Source of the DNA: Parasponia andersonii | Lineage: Eukaryota; Streptophyta; Magnoliopsida; Rosales; Cannabaceae | Length of the DNA stretch: 64,000 nucleotides | Reading direction: 5' to 3' | NCBI GenBank assembly: GCA_002914805.1 | Contig: JXTB01000006.1 | Coordinates: forward strand, 1,642,499-1,706,498 | In this document: piece by piece, positions 36,232-47,099 of the stretch | Position numbering within the stretch: the first letter of the stretch is position 1 | How the letters are laid out: every line of letters starts with the position of its first letter | Translations under genes and position numbers: made by a program | The notes under the pieces: model-generated | Databases searched by the model: none | Seen by the model: only the letters and a program-made list of their open reading frames with translations | What the model was told of the DNA's origin: nothing

Positions 36232-38400
36232 CAGTTTGGAATTAATGCACCGGGTATGAAGTCAATATGATGTTCAATCCCACGAATTGGAGGTAAAACA
36301 TGAGGGATCTCTTTGGGAAATACATCTTCAAACTCCTATAAAAGAGAAACAATACTACGCGGTAAAGAATCGGCGAGTTTATCAGTACAGAAAAGAGCCT
36401 CTTTGTACATTAGTACTATAAGGGGTTGTTATAAAACTAAAGCTCTTTTGATCTCACTTTTTGTTGTAATGAAATTGTATTTTTCCACTCTTACACACAA
36501 TAAGGTTGCATTACTCTCCTTTTCTCTTTTACCCTCACTCGTGGTTTTGCTTTTCTATTTTCTCTCATCTCTTTTTCTTTTCTTTCAGTTTCAGCCTCTC
36601 TCTCTTTCTCTTTTCTCATTTCACTCGCTTTTTGCGTCTTTGATTGGTCTTCAAGAACTTGTTTTGGAGTCAATGGCACAAGTGCTATTGGCTGTTTTTT
36701 AATGGCAAAAGAGTACCTATTGGTGAAACCATCATGTGTGACTTGCCAATCGTACTGCCATGGTCTTTCCAATAAAATATGACATGCATGCATAGGTACC
36801 ACATTGCAAAGCAGTTCATCTTCATACTTGCCAATAGAAAATACCACCAACACTTGTTTTATCACCTTGACTTCTCTGCAATTGTTCAACCACTGAAGCC
36901 AGTATGGGTGTGGATGCTTTATAGTAGGTAATGCTAATTTCTCAACTAATTTAGTACTAGCCATGTTGGTGCAACTCCCTCCATCAATTATGATGCTGCA
37001 AATTTTGTTATTTACAAAACATCGAGTATGAAACAAGTTCTCCTGCTGGTTATTGTTTTGTTCCTTAACTTGCATACTAAGAGCTCGCCTTGTCACTAAT
37101 GATTCTCCTTTTACAGCACACTGCCTTCCATATTCATCTTCAAGTGGTGGCATGTCATCATGTTCATCTTCTCGTTCATTGTCCATCTCAATCTCCCCTT
37201 GAGCATTGATCACCATCACTCTTTTATTCAGACATTGGCTAGCAATATAATCCCTGCCTTGACATTTAAAACATTAATGTCATGATTTCTAGAAGTGACA
37301 TATTTAGTGTTACCTTGTTTCGGCGCCACAACTTGTTTTCCATCCTTAGAAGACTCAGACTTAGGCTTAGCTGATGAAAATACATCCCATTTAGGGCTAG
37401 TCTCCATGAGTTTGTAGGAGCTGAGCTTGGCCCCCTCCTAGGAAAGTTCCTTCGTTTTAATTGTTGCTCAACTTTGATAGCTTAATGCACTATATCCGTC
37501 AACACTACATAATGTTACATCTCTATCACGTCCGCTATCTCTCTATTTAAACTGTGAAAGAACCTAGCCATGGTAGCTTCTTTTTCCTCCTCTATATTTG
37601 TCGGATTATAGCAACCTCCATCTCTTTATAGTAATCTTCTACACTCTTGGATCCTTGAGTTAGATGCTGTAACTTGTAGTATAGCTCCTAATGGTAGTAG
37701 CTTGGAATGAAACGTCTTCTCATGATTATTTTCATTTCATCCTATGTCTCAACAGGGTATTCTAGATTTCTCCTTCTTTCCTTCAACAATTAATCCCACC
37801 AAACAATAACATAATCAGTGAATTCAATTACAGCAAGCTTTACCTTTTTAATCTCAGAATAGAAATGGCAATCACAGACGATCTCCATTCGCTTATCCCA
37901 CTCTAGATAAGCTTTAGGATCGTTTCTATCTTGGAAGAATGGTATTTTCACTTTAATGCCTCCCAAGTCATTATTTCGCCTAGGTCTACCCATTCTAGCT
38001 TCTTTATTCCCATAACCATGCCTAAACCTGCCCATATTTATTGTTGGTTCATCCACCTCCTCCCATTCCTCTACATCTTTATCATCACCCCATTACTCCT
38101 CTAGTTACACTCGCTTAGGTGGTTGCCTAATGGGAGTATTTTGAGGCTATCCCGCGGCTATTTCTCCTTCCAACCTATCATTCCTCTCATGAATTGGTTC
38201 TAATTCAGCTCTCATCATTCTCCTCATCTCCCCCAACAATACCTGCAATTGTAAGTTCGGAATAGTTGGTTGTTGTACTTTGGTTGTATTACCTTCTTGA
38301 TTTGGTGACATATTGAAATCTGCAAAAACAAGGTTAGAAAATCTATCGATAATGATTTTTACAAAATTACTATTTGATATATATTTATATATATATATAT

Positions 38401-39283
38401 GTATAATACACATTTTCTTTGTTATTCATGTCTGTTATAAAATTTAAAATTGGTTGTAACTTAAGATGTAAATTTTTTTAAAATTAAACAAAATGCTAAA
38501 ATGATATATAGTGGGGGGGCCAAACTTGTAAAAAAGATGCCTAAATTCATGCATCTAGAACAAAAAGAAGAGAAATTGTCTTAGTAGTACCAATTTAGCA
38601 CAAAAAAGACTTTTTTAATTATCTTTTTTAAATTGATATCAAATAACCGATTTAAAATACAAACCCAATCCACACATTTGTGGAATGAATTGGATTAATT
38701 AAAGAGTTTTATACAGATTAAATTGGATTAGTTAAAGAGTTTTATACAGATTGGATTGAATACGATTTTCTGAAAAAACATGCAGACTAAATTAGATAAA
38801 CAGCCTATGGGGCAAAGTGTTTCCCTCTTCAAGTCACCTTATTGCATTTTCTTCTCTTTTTAGTAACCATCGAATATATCTGTCAATATATATATACACA
38901 CATCAATTTAGAGATAGAGAAACTGCACTCATCTCTATGCTTTTTTTTTTTTGTTATGCCTTCTTTTAAAATATTTTGTATTTCACTTTGTAATACGAAT
39001 CACAATAAAAAAAAAAAAAATTAAATTGGAGCATATCACAAGATTTAAATGCAGTTGCATAATCAAATACCTTGGGAAAAGTCAAAAGACATCACTGAGT
39101 TTTTTTCAGAGAAAGAAAGACATGGCAAACACTCCAGCTTTATTGGCAGCATAGTATATTCTAAGCTTCATTCACTAGTTCCAAAAAGATTCTTTAGCTT
39201 CTAATTTGATAATTAACAGTTCCTCATTTAAGTACACACGAGTAAAAAGGAAATTTCATATACTTGTGAGCCAACAAAGGCTA
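38401..39283. other. Intergenic DNA and 3' flank of the macro-domain gene
   Basis: Mostly AT-rich with poly-T and poly-A runs (38940-38951, 39007-39020) and a G-run at 38512-38519. A 33-bp unit (ttggattaattaaagagttt) is repeated in tandem at 38690-38750. The last 200 bases or so before 39284 should include the 3' untranslated region of the macro-domain gene. No other gene was seen. Confidence 0.6.
38690..38757. repeat. 33-bp tandem duplication
   Basis: Two copies of a unit containing attaaagagttttatacag start at 38690 and 38723, followed by the first bases of a third. Confidence 0.85.
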
Positions 39284-41516
39284 TTAAGTGTTAAGCAATT
39301 CATTTGCCTTGTTCAACCAAACAAAGTAGATATCTTCGCCGAACATAACGAAGTGCACCTGCAAACAACATTTTAAGAACTTCATCAAATCAATTAGAAT
39401 CTTAACAACATTTCAAGAATTTCATCAAGTTCCAAAATGATTCTACTGCTAAACATATTGGTCAGTTTTATTCGAGTTCTGTTTATCTTTATACTAAACA
39501 AGCTTGTTGATAAATAATAAGTGTGTATTTGGTAGAGAGGAGAAGTGGAAGGAAGATGAGAGATGGAGGATTAGCGGATGGATTTGGGGTAGGATGGTAC
39601 TTTAGAAGGAAGATTTTAAGGTGGAAGAGAATTAGAATGAAATTTCAAATACTCAGTTTGAACGATTTTCTAATCCATCCAATCCCTCCACAATTGGATA
39701 GATTCTCTCCTTCCCTCTTATACCAAAAATAATAAAAGAAAAATCCTCATTTTCAGCTCCACTTTCCCCCCTTAGGTTTATTTAGCTCTCGTGCAACACA
39801 TAAATAGAAATTACCTCTTTAATATCATTTGCAAACTCTTTAATGGTTGATATCGCTACAGTGGCAGCTTCTTCAAATGGATATCTGAAGAGAATAATTG
39901 ATACCAGAAGAATTTAAACATTTACTTCAAAAAGTTGCTAAAACGAGAAAGTAGTAGAATCCAAATTACATTAATGCCTTCAACGACAAGTCCTTGTTAT
40001 ATGCAGCTGTTAATAATTGGACCAAAGATACAATAGAGGATCTGACATTACTTTAACACTTTAACTGATCTGATCACAATAATCTAAATAAAATGCATTA
40101 TAACACAAAAGAAAGATTATTACTCGCTTCACACTTACGCATAGATACCACAGGATATGGCAGGAAAAGCAATATATTGAATGTTGTTCTCTTTGGCAAT
40201 CTTCAAGCAATTTCTGTTATCAAATTTGGCAAAAAGAACGATTATATATATTCTTTTTTGATACTGCGTCCTCCAGCCAACAAGAAAATCTGGCGTATTG
40301 CTAGGTAGGTTCCCATACTAATGCAAAAAAAAGCAAGAAACAACATGGCTACCTGTATGCACTTCTCAAAGAGTCTGCAGCAGTAGGATCGCCATTGTAG
40401 ATGGGTCCAACGGTGAAAATCACATGAGAGGCGGGCAACCTAAAACCTCTGCAAATTCATAGCAAACTATTGTCTTGATCAAGTGTTTCTTGAACCAAAA
40501 AATTGGAAGCACACCATGATTTAGAAAACACATGAAAATCAGGACACGTTTCTTTACGGGGTAATCCTTGCTTCGCCAGTGGGGCAGCGAACACCGGGTC
40601 CAACTTCTGGAACACTGTAGCATGCTTGCAGAAGATCCGGACCAGCAGCCTTATGTATGGCTAGAAGAAATAGAAAAACAAAATCACAATCTCTACCAAC
40701 TCGTATCATGTAACGTATACCAGTACATCACACATATTTTACCTCCATCTGCACCACCACCTCCAAGCATTCGCTCATTCGCAGGATTAACCTTAAAAAA
40801 TAAAAAGAAAAATAGAAAAAGAAAAACCCTTCATCACCATCAGCTTGATTTGTAGTACAGATAAAAAAATTGATCATGACCAGTCAAAAAAACTATGACG
40901 CAATATCTCTTTGGGAATTACGGTTGATATACAAACAGAGGGTTTAAAGTTAATCATAGAAAAAGGTTTCAAATTTTTGATATACAAACAGAGGGTTCAA
41001 AATTAATCATAGAAAAAAGGTATCAATTTGAAGTATCAAAGACCCAGAAGAATAGCATTCATCCAAGACCTAGAAGCTTAACAAGATAGAAAACTCTAAC
41101 TGTCTCGCACTTTACTACCGTTTCTCGGTAACCAAACAGAGAGCCATATAAGAAGAAAGCAGAAACCAGACCCCAAAAGGGTAATCAACTAAAAATCTCC
41201 AAATTCCGATGAAACGATATAGAAAAAAAATAAAGAGAGAGAGAGAGAGAGAGGTACTGACTATGGCGTCGGTTGATCCGTCGACGAACCACTTGGTGAG
41301 GTCTCCTCTCCGAATGACGAGGGAGCCGGACGGAGATAAAGGGAAGCGAGCAACGCCATCGCCAGCTCCAGCTCCAGCTCCAAACGCAGCAGCCGCCATG
41401 TAAGCTTTGAGAAAACGAGGACTTGTGAGATGATTTGGTTGTTGGGTACTTGTGAGAGTTGTTTTTAGCAGTGGGAATCCTCTACTCAAAATGCTCGTCA
41501 TTACGCTGTACGACAT
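39284..41516 (-). CDS. Macro-domain (Appr-1''-p processing family) protein
   Basis: A single macro domain, a fold that binds ADP-ribose and often hydrolyses mono-ADP-ribose esters or O-acetyl-ADP-ribose. I place seven exons on the minus strand: 41516-41262, 40791-40743, 40660-40558, 40448-40353, 40213-40139, 39884-39815 and 39358-39284. All have GT-AG introns; they total 723 nt, or 240 residues. Motifs in order: [20 protein letters not shown] (from residue 87, the ADP-ribose loop), [24 protein letters not shown], and [13 protein letters not shown] (second phosphate loop). It resembles Arabidopsis At2g40600. The start at 41516 gives a Ser/Thr/Arg-rich, acid-poor N-terminus like an organelle-targeting peptide; a second methionine at residue 40 (41399) precedes an Ala/Gly repeat and could start a cytosolic form. 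No breaks were seen. The exact substrate is not deducible. Confidence 0.92.
41234..41252. repeat. GA microsatellite in intron 1 of the macro gene
   Basis: A GA run on the plus strand, a CT run on the coding strand, starting about ten bases after the first 5' splice site (GTCAGTACC). It may vary in length between individuals. Confidence 0.9.
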
Positions 41517-41712
41517 TGACGCAGTCACAGTGAGACAAGGAAAGAAGGTGGAAAACCCACTGGGCTGGGTCAACTTGCTAGTGGACTTCTCAGCCTGGTG
41601 CCTCTATGTTGGCCCCACTTTTTCTAAGCCCATGATCTTTCTTTTTTATTTTTTCCTTTTCCCATTTCTGGAAATTAAAAAAAAGACTCTAATTTATTAA
41701 AAAACCAATATT
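41517..41712 (-). promoter_or_regulatory. Presumed promoter and 5' UTR of the macro-domain gene
   Basis: Only about 200 bases separate the start codon from the T-rich repeat region at 41713. The reading frame stays open upstream to 41573, but family comparison favours the start at 41516. An AAAGATCATGGGCTTAG stretch and a poly-T/A-rich region (41645-41710) are visible; I see no unambiguous TATA box. Much of the distal promoter must lie inside transposon-derived DNA. Confidence 0.4.
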
Positions 41713-41730
41713 TCGCATTATTATATATAC

Positions 41731-42215
41731 TAAAGTTGTCCCAAATTTACTGACAGACTATTTCGGTTTTTTAATTTTTGTTTTCCCTCTTTTGGTTTTT
41801 ATTCTTGGAATGTAGTTAGGAGCGGTTTTAGGGTGAGAGGCTTCTTGGTAATTTCAGATAGTGAGGTTTTTTCACATCAATTGTGATATGTAGTTGTATA
41901 ATTACGTTTTTGTCTTTAAAATCATTCATGTGTTTAGTGTGTGAATTCAATAATTTAGTCTTTTTTACGTGATTTGACAAAAATAACCTTCACTTAGATG
42001 TTGGTTAAAGGAATTGGGTGAGGTATTTTCAAAATTTGGTTGGACTTTGGTTGCTCCGTCTTTGGTTGCTTCGTTTAGTATGCTCTCATTATTGCTTTCC
42101 TTCTGTCTTCTCTCTCTCTCCTTTTCGGTTTCCTCTTACCTTGTCTTCAGATCTTCCTCTTCTTTGTTCTCCTTGGCTTCCTCTAAAGTCTTCTTTTCTT
42201 CTCAACTTCCTCTTT
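41731..42215 (+). repeat. Left copy of a roughly 0.5-kb direct repeat
   Basis: It begins taaagttgtcc and includes GTAGTTAGGAGCGGTTTTAG, a GTGATTTGACA(A/G)AAATAA block and GGTTGGACTTTGGTTGCTC. It recurs in the same order and orientation at 44525-45095 with many substitutions. Confidence 0.8.
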
Positions 42216-42504
42216 TTTCTTCATCAGATCATTCTTTTTTTCTTTTTTTCTTCTTTTCTTTGTTTATTTAATTTTTATTTTTTTAGGTTATAGCATTTTT
42301 TATGTACTTTTTATTTTTAATTTTTTTCACTTTTCTCTTTTCACAGTTTTTTTTGTGTTCTCTAATCTTCATTTGTTTTTTTTTTTTTATTTTTTTTTTC
42401 GATCTCCTCTTTGTTGATTTGAGTTCATTGCATGGATCTTGGTTCTATTGTATTCTTCTCTCTTTTTATTGTATTTTCTTCATCTAAATATTTATTACAT
42501 TGTA

Positions 42505-42865
42505 ATTTTTTGGTACTATTTTATCTCTGTTTTTTATTGTTCTTTATTAGATTTTTGTTTATGATTATATATGAAATAATCTCTATTGTTTCAATTTATT
42601 TTGTCGATGAATTCTCGGATGATTGTGTTTTTTAGGGTTAGTCTATTGTATTTATTTTTTAGATTTGTTTTGGATTTGGATGTATTTTTTTGGTGATATT
42701 ATCTCTTTGTTTTTTATTGTTCTTTATTAGATTTTTGTCTATGTTCATGTATGAAATAATCTTTGTTGTTCTTAATTTATTTTGCCGATGAACTCTTTGA
42801 TGACTATGTTTTTAGGGTTATTCTATTGTATTTGTCTTTTGGGTTTGTTTTGGATCTTGATCTAT
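42505..42865 (+). repeat. 180-bp tandem duplication in T-rich DNA
   Basis: Two adjacent copies with a period of 180 bases share tttttattgttctttattag, TATGAAATAATCT, ATTTATTTTG(T/C)CGATGAA, and AGGGTTA(G/T)TCTATTGTATTT. The hydrophobic open frames in this area come from poly-T sequence. Confidence 0.85.
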
Positions 42866-43010
42866 AAACATAGGCCTTATTTCTGAATTATTTTTATTGG
42901 GTATTTTACTTATATAACCAGTATTACTTTGATAGTCATAAAAATTCTTTTTTTTTTCTTTTAATACTGTGATATTTTTGCTCCCTTTTTCTATATTCTA
43001 AAGTCTGAGA

Positions 43011-43046
<36 letters not shown>

Positions 43047-43112
43047 TGATTCTAGATATTTTATATTTGTCTCTAGATTTCTAGAGTATTCTCAGAATTC
43101 TCTCTTTTTTAT

Positions 43113-43290
43113 CTTTATTTGATATTTGTTATCTATTTTAGATTTTTTTTTCCATGTTAATGAAGATTTTTGTTTCTATTTTTAATGATATGTACTCTTG
43201 CTTTATCTGATTTTTGCTATTCGTTTTAGATTTTTTTTCCATGTTAATGATGATTTGTGTTTTTGCTTTTAATAATCTGTACTTTTGCAT
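43113..43290 (+). repeat. Tandem duplication of about 90 bp
   Basis: Two copies share TTTTAGATTTTTTTTCCATG, GTTAATGA(A/T)GATTT and AAT(G/A)AT(A/C)TGTACT. They lie in the same T-rich region as the 180-bp duplication. Confidence 0.8.
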
Positions 43291-44524
43291 TTATAATTTC
43301 AAACCTCTTTAATACAAATTTAATTAATACTTTTTTGATTTTTTTATTATTCAGGTTGAAAAAAAAAGAGAGAGAAAAACAAAAAAGAAAATTTGATAAC
43401 AAAGTATAATAATGAGAAAAACTTTTATTATAATATATTTTTGAAACTTTTAGTTATTTTTATTTAGGAAGATAATGTTTATTTTTATTCTCTATTTACT
43501 TTAGCTTTCGTGCTTAATAAGTTTTTGTATTTTTTAAATATATATATATATTTACATGTTCCTTTAAAATATTGCCACCTGTTAACTATAGTTTTAGTTC
43601 AATGCCTTCTTTATATATTACTTGCTATTGTTTAGGTTATTTATCATGCTCTTTATACTTTGCTTTTCTCTATGCCTTTTGTTACCTTTAAGTCGCTGAG
43701 CTTATTACTATATTTTTTGACCATATTTATTGCTCTTTGATACCTTTTCCTGTTGTTTGTGTAACCTGTGCTTTTCTAAAAGTTGGTTTTAAGAGCTCCT
43801 TGTGTAACCATTTCAGGTATTACGAACATTAATTATACTCTATTGTGTCTTTTATTCTTTATTCTTTTTTTAGATTAATATATATCTATTGTTATGTTGC
43901 TAAGTGATGCTTATTTTATATATTGTTCATATACTATTGATGAATTTATTCTTCTGTTGTGAATTGAGTACTGTGTACTATTGTCATATTTTATTAACTT
44001 CTGTTGTATTTAAATTTGGTTATATTTTGCTATATTCTTGACTAATATACTCTGCTTGTTTGCTATTTATTCTATCTAGATCTTTATGTTGTTCTTTTTG
44101 AATTGGACGTTGTAAACTGCTCTTGCATGTCTTTTAATATGTGTGTATTTAACATCTTTGCTTTTTTTGTCTTTTTATTAAGTTATTTTAGTTACTTTTT
44201 TCTTCTTCACTTTTGTCTGTTGATTAATTCTATTTGTGCTTCTATCCACTCCTATTCATTTGTCTTTCCATTCTTTTTCTTTGTACTTCAGTTTTCTTTA
44301 ATCTTTTCTAATTCTATTTTTAAATTCCTTATATATTTGGCGATAATGTATATTTATTTCTTTATGGAGCGAGCAATACACTTACTGCCCAAAAGTTGTT
44401 GTATATAATAGCTTCTATTACTATATAATAGAGCTTCTGAATTCTTGAAACATGATTTTACAGTTTTTGATCTTGGAGAATTGTGGGAGGTCATTGTTTG
44501 ATTAAAAGCTCTTTGGTTATTTTA

Positions 44525-45095
44525 TTAAAGTTGTCCTAGATTTATTGTACTGAAAACAGTGACAAAGTTTTGGCGTATTTTAATTTTTGTTTATTTTCCC
44601 TTCTGGGTGTTAAGGTTGTGCTTTTATATTTTTATCCCTGGAATATAGTTAGGAGTGGTTTTAGTGTAGGAGGAACTTCTTGGTAATTTTAGATGATGAG
44701 GTCTTTTCACACTAGTTGTGGTGTGTTGTATGATTAAGTTTTTGTTTTTGAAATCATTCCTGTGCTTGGTATATGAATTCAGCAATTTGGTCTTTTCACT
44801 TTGATTGTATGTGATTTGACAGAAATAATCTTTGCTTAGATACATTGGCTGAGGAAATTGGGTGGGGTATTTTGGGAACTTGGTTGGGCTTTGGTTGCTC
44901 GGCTTGGTATGCTCTAATTATTACATTAGTTTTGTTTGATGTTCTTTTGATTTTGTCTTTCTGATATCTCTTTCTCTTTTTCCTTCTTCTCGGTTTCTTT
45001 TTTCTGAAGTCTTCAAATTATTCTCTTCTTTGTCCTCTTTAGTTTCCTCTAATTATAAATTTTGAGTATTCTTTTTCAACTTGATTTTTCAAAAT
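44525..45095 (+). repeat. Right copy of the roughly 0.5-kb direct repeat
   Basis: Partner of 41731-42215: taaagttgtcc, ATAGTTAGGAGTGGTTTTAG, GTGATTTGACAGAAATAA and GGTTGGGCTTTGGTTGCTC in the same order. The copies enclose about 2.3 kb of T-rich DNA with no gene. Confidence 0.8.
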
Positions 45096-45099
45096 TCTT

Positions 45100-47099
45100 T
45101 CCCTTTCCTTATTAATTCTTTCTGTTATTTAGCTTTTATGCACTTGGTAGTTTTTGGGTCATCTTAAGTCAAACTCCATGATTTCTCTTTCCTTACTTAA
45201 TTGATATAATATATATGGTAAATTTCCTATTATATTGATAATATTTCAAGTGTTTATTTAATTGCTAAAAATATTTTCCTTACACAAAGAAAAAATTATT
45301 TTGTAGGTGGCTAAGCAAACACTTAAAAATGCATTATCTTACAAATTTGCCATATATTGATGATATTGTTATATATCCGAGTCAAATATTATATATATTT
45401 ATTTATTTATTTGTACATTATATATTGTATACATTACATATATCATAACTGATATAAAAAATTATTTATATCGGATCGATGGTGAAGAATTTTCTTTACA
45501 AAGAAAAGTAAGACGATTTTAGTATGGAATAAAATAGAAGAAGAAGAAAAATAGATTTTAGCTGACATTATTGTAAAATCATCATGTTATTGTAAAGTTA
45601 TTCAAGGAATTTGATTATCATTATGTACTCAATTTTTTTACATGTATGACTTAACAGTTTATTTATTTAAATTCAAGGCTATTAATTTTGTATAGAATCA
45701 AAATATTGTACCTATGACTTGATTATTATGACTTTGGCTAATAACATAAAAGTGTATATAGTTTAGATAATTTACATCCTAAAGTACACATATAAAACAT
45801 ACAATTACAATTGAAAAAAAAAAAAGTACACATATAAAACATACAATTACAATTGAAAAAAAAAAAGAAGAAAAAAAATATCAACTAATGTTAGGGATAT
45901 AGAAAAAAGATTAAAGAAAAAAATTATAGTATCAAAAAATTTTAGATAAATAACGATTTTGTATAGAATCAAAATATTGTACTTAGGACTTGATTATTAT
46001 GACCATGGTTAATAACATAAAAGCATATTTAGTTTTGATAATTTACATCCTAGAGTACACATATAAAACATGCAATTACAATTAAAAAAAAAGGTGAAAA
46101 AATATCGACTAATGTTAAGAATATAGGAAAAAGATTAAAGAAAAAAATCATAGTATCAAAACACTTTAGATAAATAACGCAAATTCATAACCTTAATAAC
46201 TTGAATTAGTTTCATATTTTGCTTTTATAGACGATAATTAAAACATTATAGTTTAGATATTGTAATCAAATTAATTATGCATATATTTAAATTCAATGTT
46301 TTATATACATTATAGACAAAACTTTGGTATATAATTTCGATTATATAAAATATAAAATGCTGTTTTTTTATAAGCTTAAAAAAATACATATAATTTAAAT
46401 TTTCCTTAGACAATTCTATTCATATATTATCACCAATAAAATTTAAAAAAAATTATATCTAGAGACCTTAATAGTAAAAATACAAGAAATAAAATAAGAA
46501 AAAATAGATATTTTCTAAAAATATATATATACATAAGTATATAACCAAAAAAAAATTTAAAAAAGATATTCAATTTATATTATAATGAATAATAATAGCC
46601 GATTAAAATTAAATTATTTTACATTAGTCAACTGATATTATAATCAACAATAACAAATGATTAAAATTGATTTATTTTAGATTAAAGCATATACTTACAA
46701 TATACTCTCTGAAAAAAATATCCTCCTTTTTTCTGTAATTTCGTTCCTTTAAAAATAACCTAAAATAAGCTTCCTATACCTAAACATTAATATAATAACA
46801 ATATCATTGAAAATAATAATAAAATAAGATGATCTCAAAAATCACAAAAATAAGATAATTAATCAAATATATTTTAAAAAAATATTAACATATACATAAA
46901 TTATAAAAAGAAATATTTTAAATAACTTGAATATATCAGCATAATAATAGAATAAATGAATGAATATAATGGAAAAATAAACACAAAAAAACATATTTCA
47001 ATTATCTTATATCTATATAGTCTTATTCTATTATTCCATAAATTTTCAATAGATATTATTAACACAATAATATTTCATTTCATTTTTTTTATTTAAATA
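45100..47099 (+). other. AT-rich DNA before the Helitron coding region
   Basis: No protein family is recognisable before about 47100. The stretch carries TA runs and the roughly 270-bp duplication listed separately. Position suggests Helitron leader or inserted junk DNA. Confidence 0.45.
45687..46185 (+). repeat. Tandem duplication of about 270 bp
   Basis: A block starting TTTTGTATAGAATCAAAATA at 45687 recurs at about 45957, through CTTGATTATTATGAC, AATAACATAAAAG, AATTTACATCCTA and AGATTAAAGAAAAAAAT. Within the first copy a shorter unit around AGTACACATATAAAACATAC is itself doubled (near 45783 and 45827). The second block lacks that inner doubling. Confidence 0.85.

Larger units (their letters stand above)
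26285..38400 (-). mobile_element. Decayed Ty3/Gypsy element, CRM-like, split by a Copia
   Basis: On the minus strand, parts run from gag (about 38310 to 37790) through zinc-finger and protease (about 37300 to 36500), then RT, RNase H and integrase (about 29510 to 26810), ending in a probable 3' LTR. Family markers include YLEWDKRMEIVCDCH-type gag, a protease region with NLFHTRCFV, and an integrase tail with LPGEYGVSASFNVADLSLF and DLRTNPFQEGE, which I associate with CRM-type chromoviruses. The RT start is separated from the protease by a nested Copia (29515-36226). No 5' LTR was found beyond about 38400. There are more than ten interruptions, so it is old and inactive. Confidence 0.82.

Noticed and set aside
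41209-41403. A 64-codon plus-strand frame with an Ala/Pro repeat
   Set aside because: It is antisense to exon 1 of the macro-domain gene, which has clear family motifs and splice sites.
42014-42635. Several hydrophobic open frames that look like membrane proteins
   Set aside because: They are translations of poly-T, TTC-rich DNA, with no conserved pattern and repeats at the DNA level.
44103-44408. A 101-codon Phe/Ser-rich frame
   Set aside because: It is part of the T-rich region between direct repeats and has low-complexity composition only.
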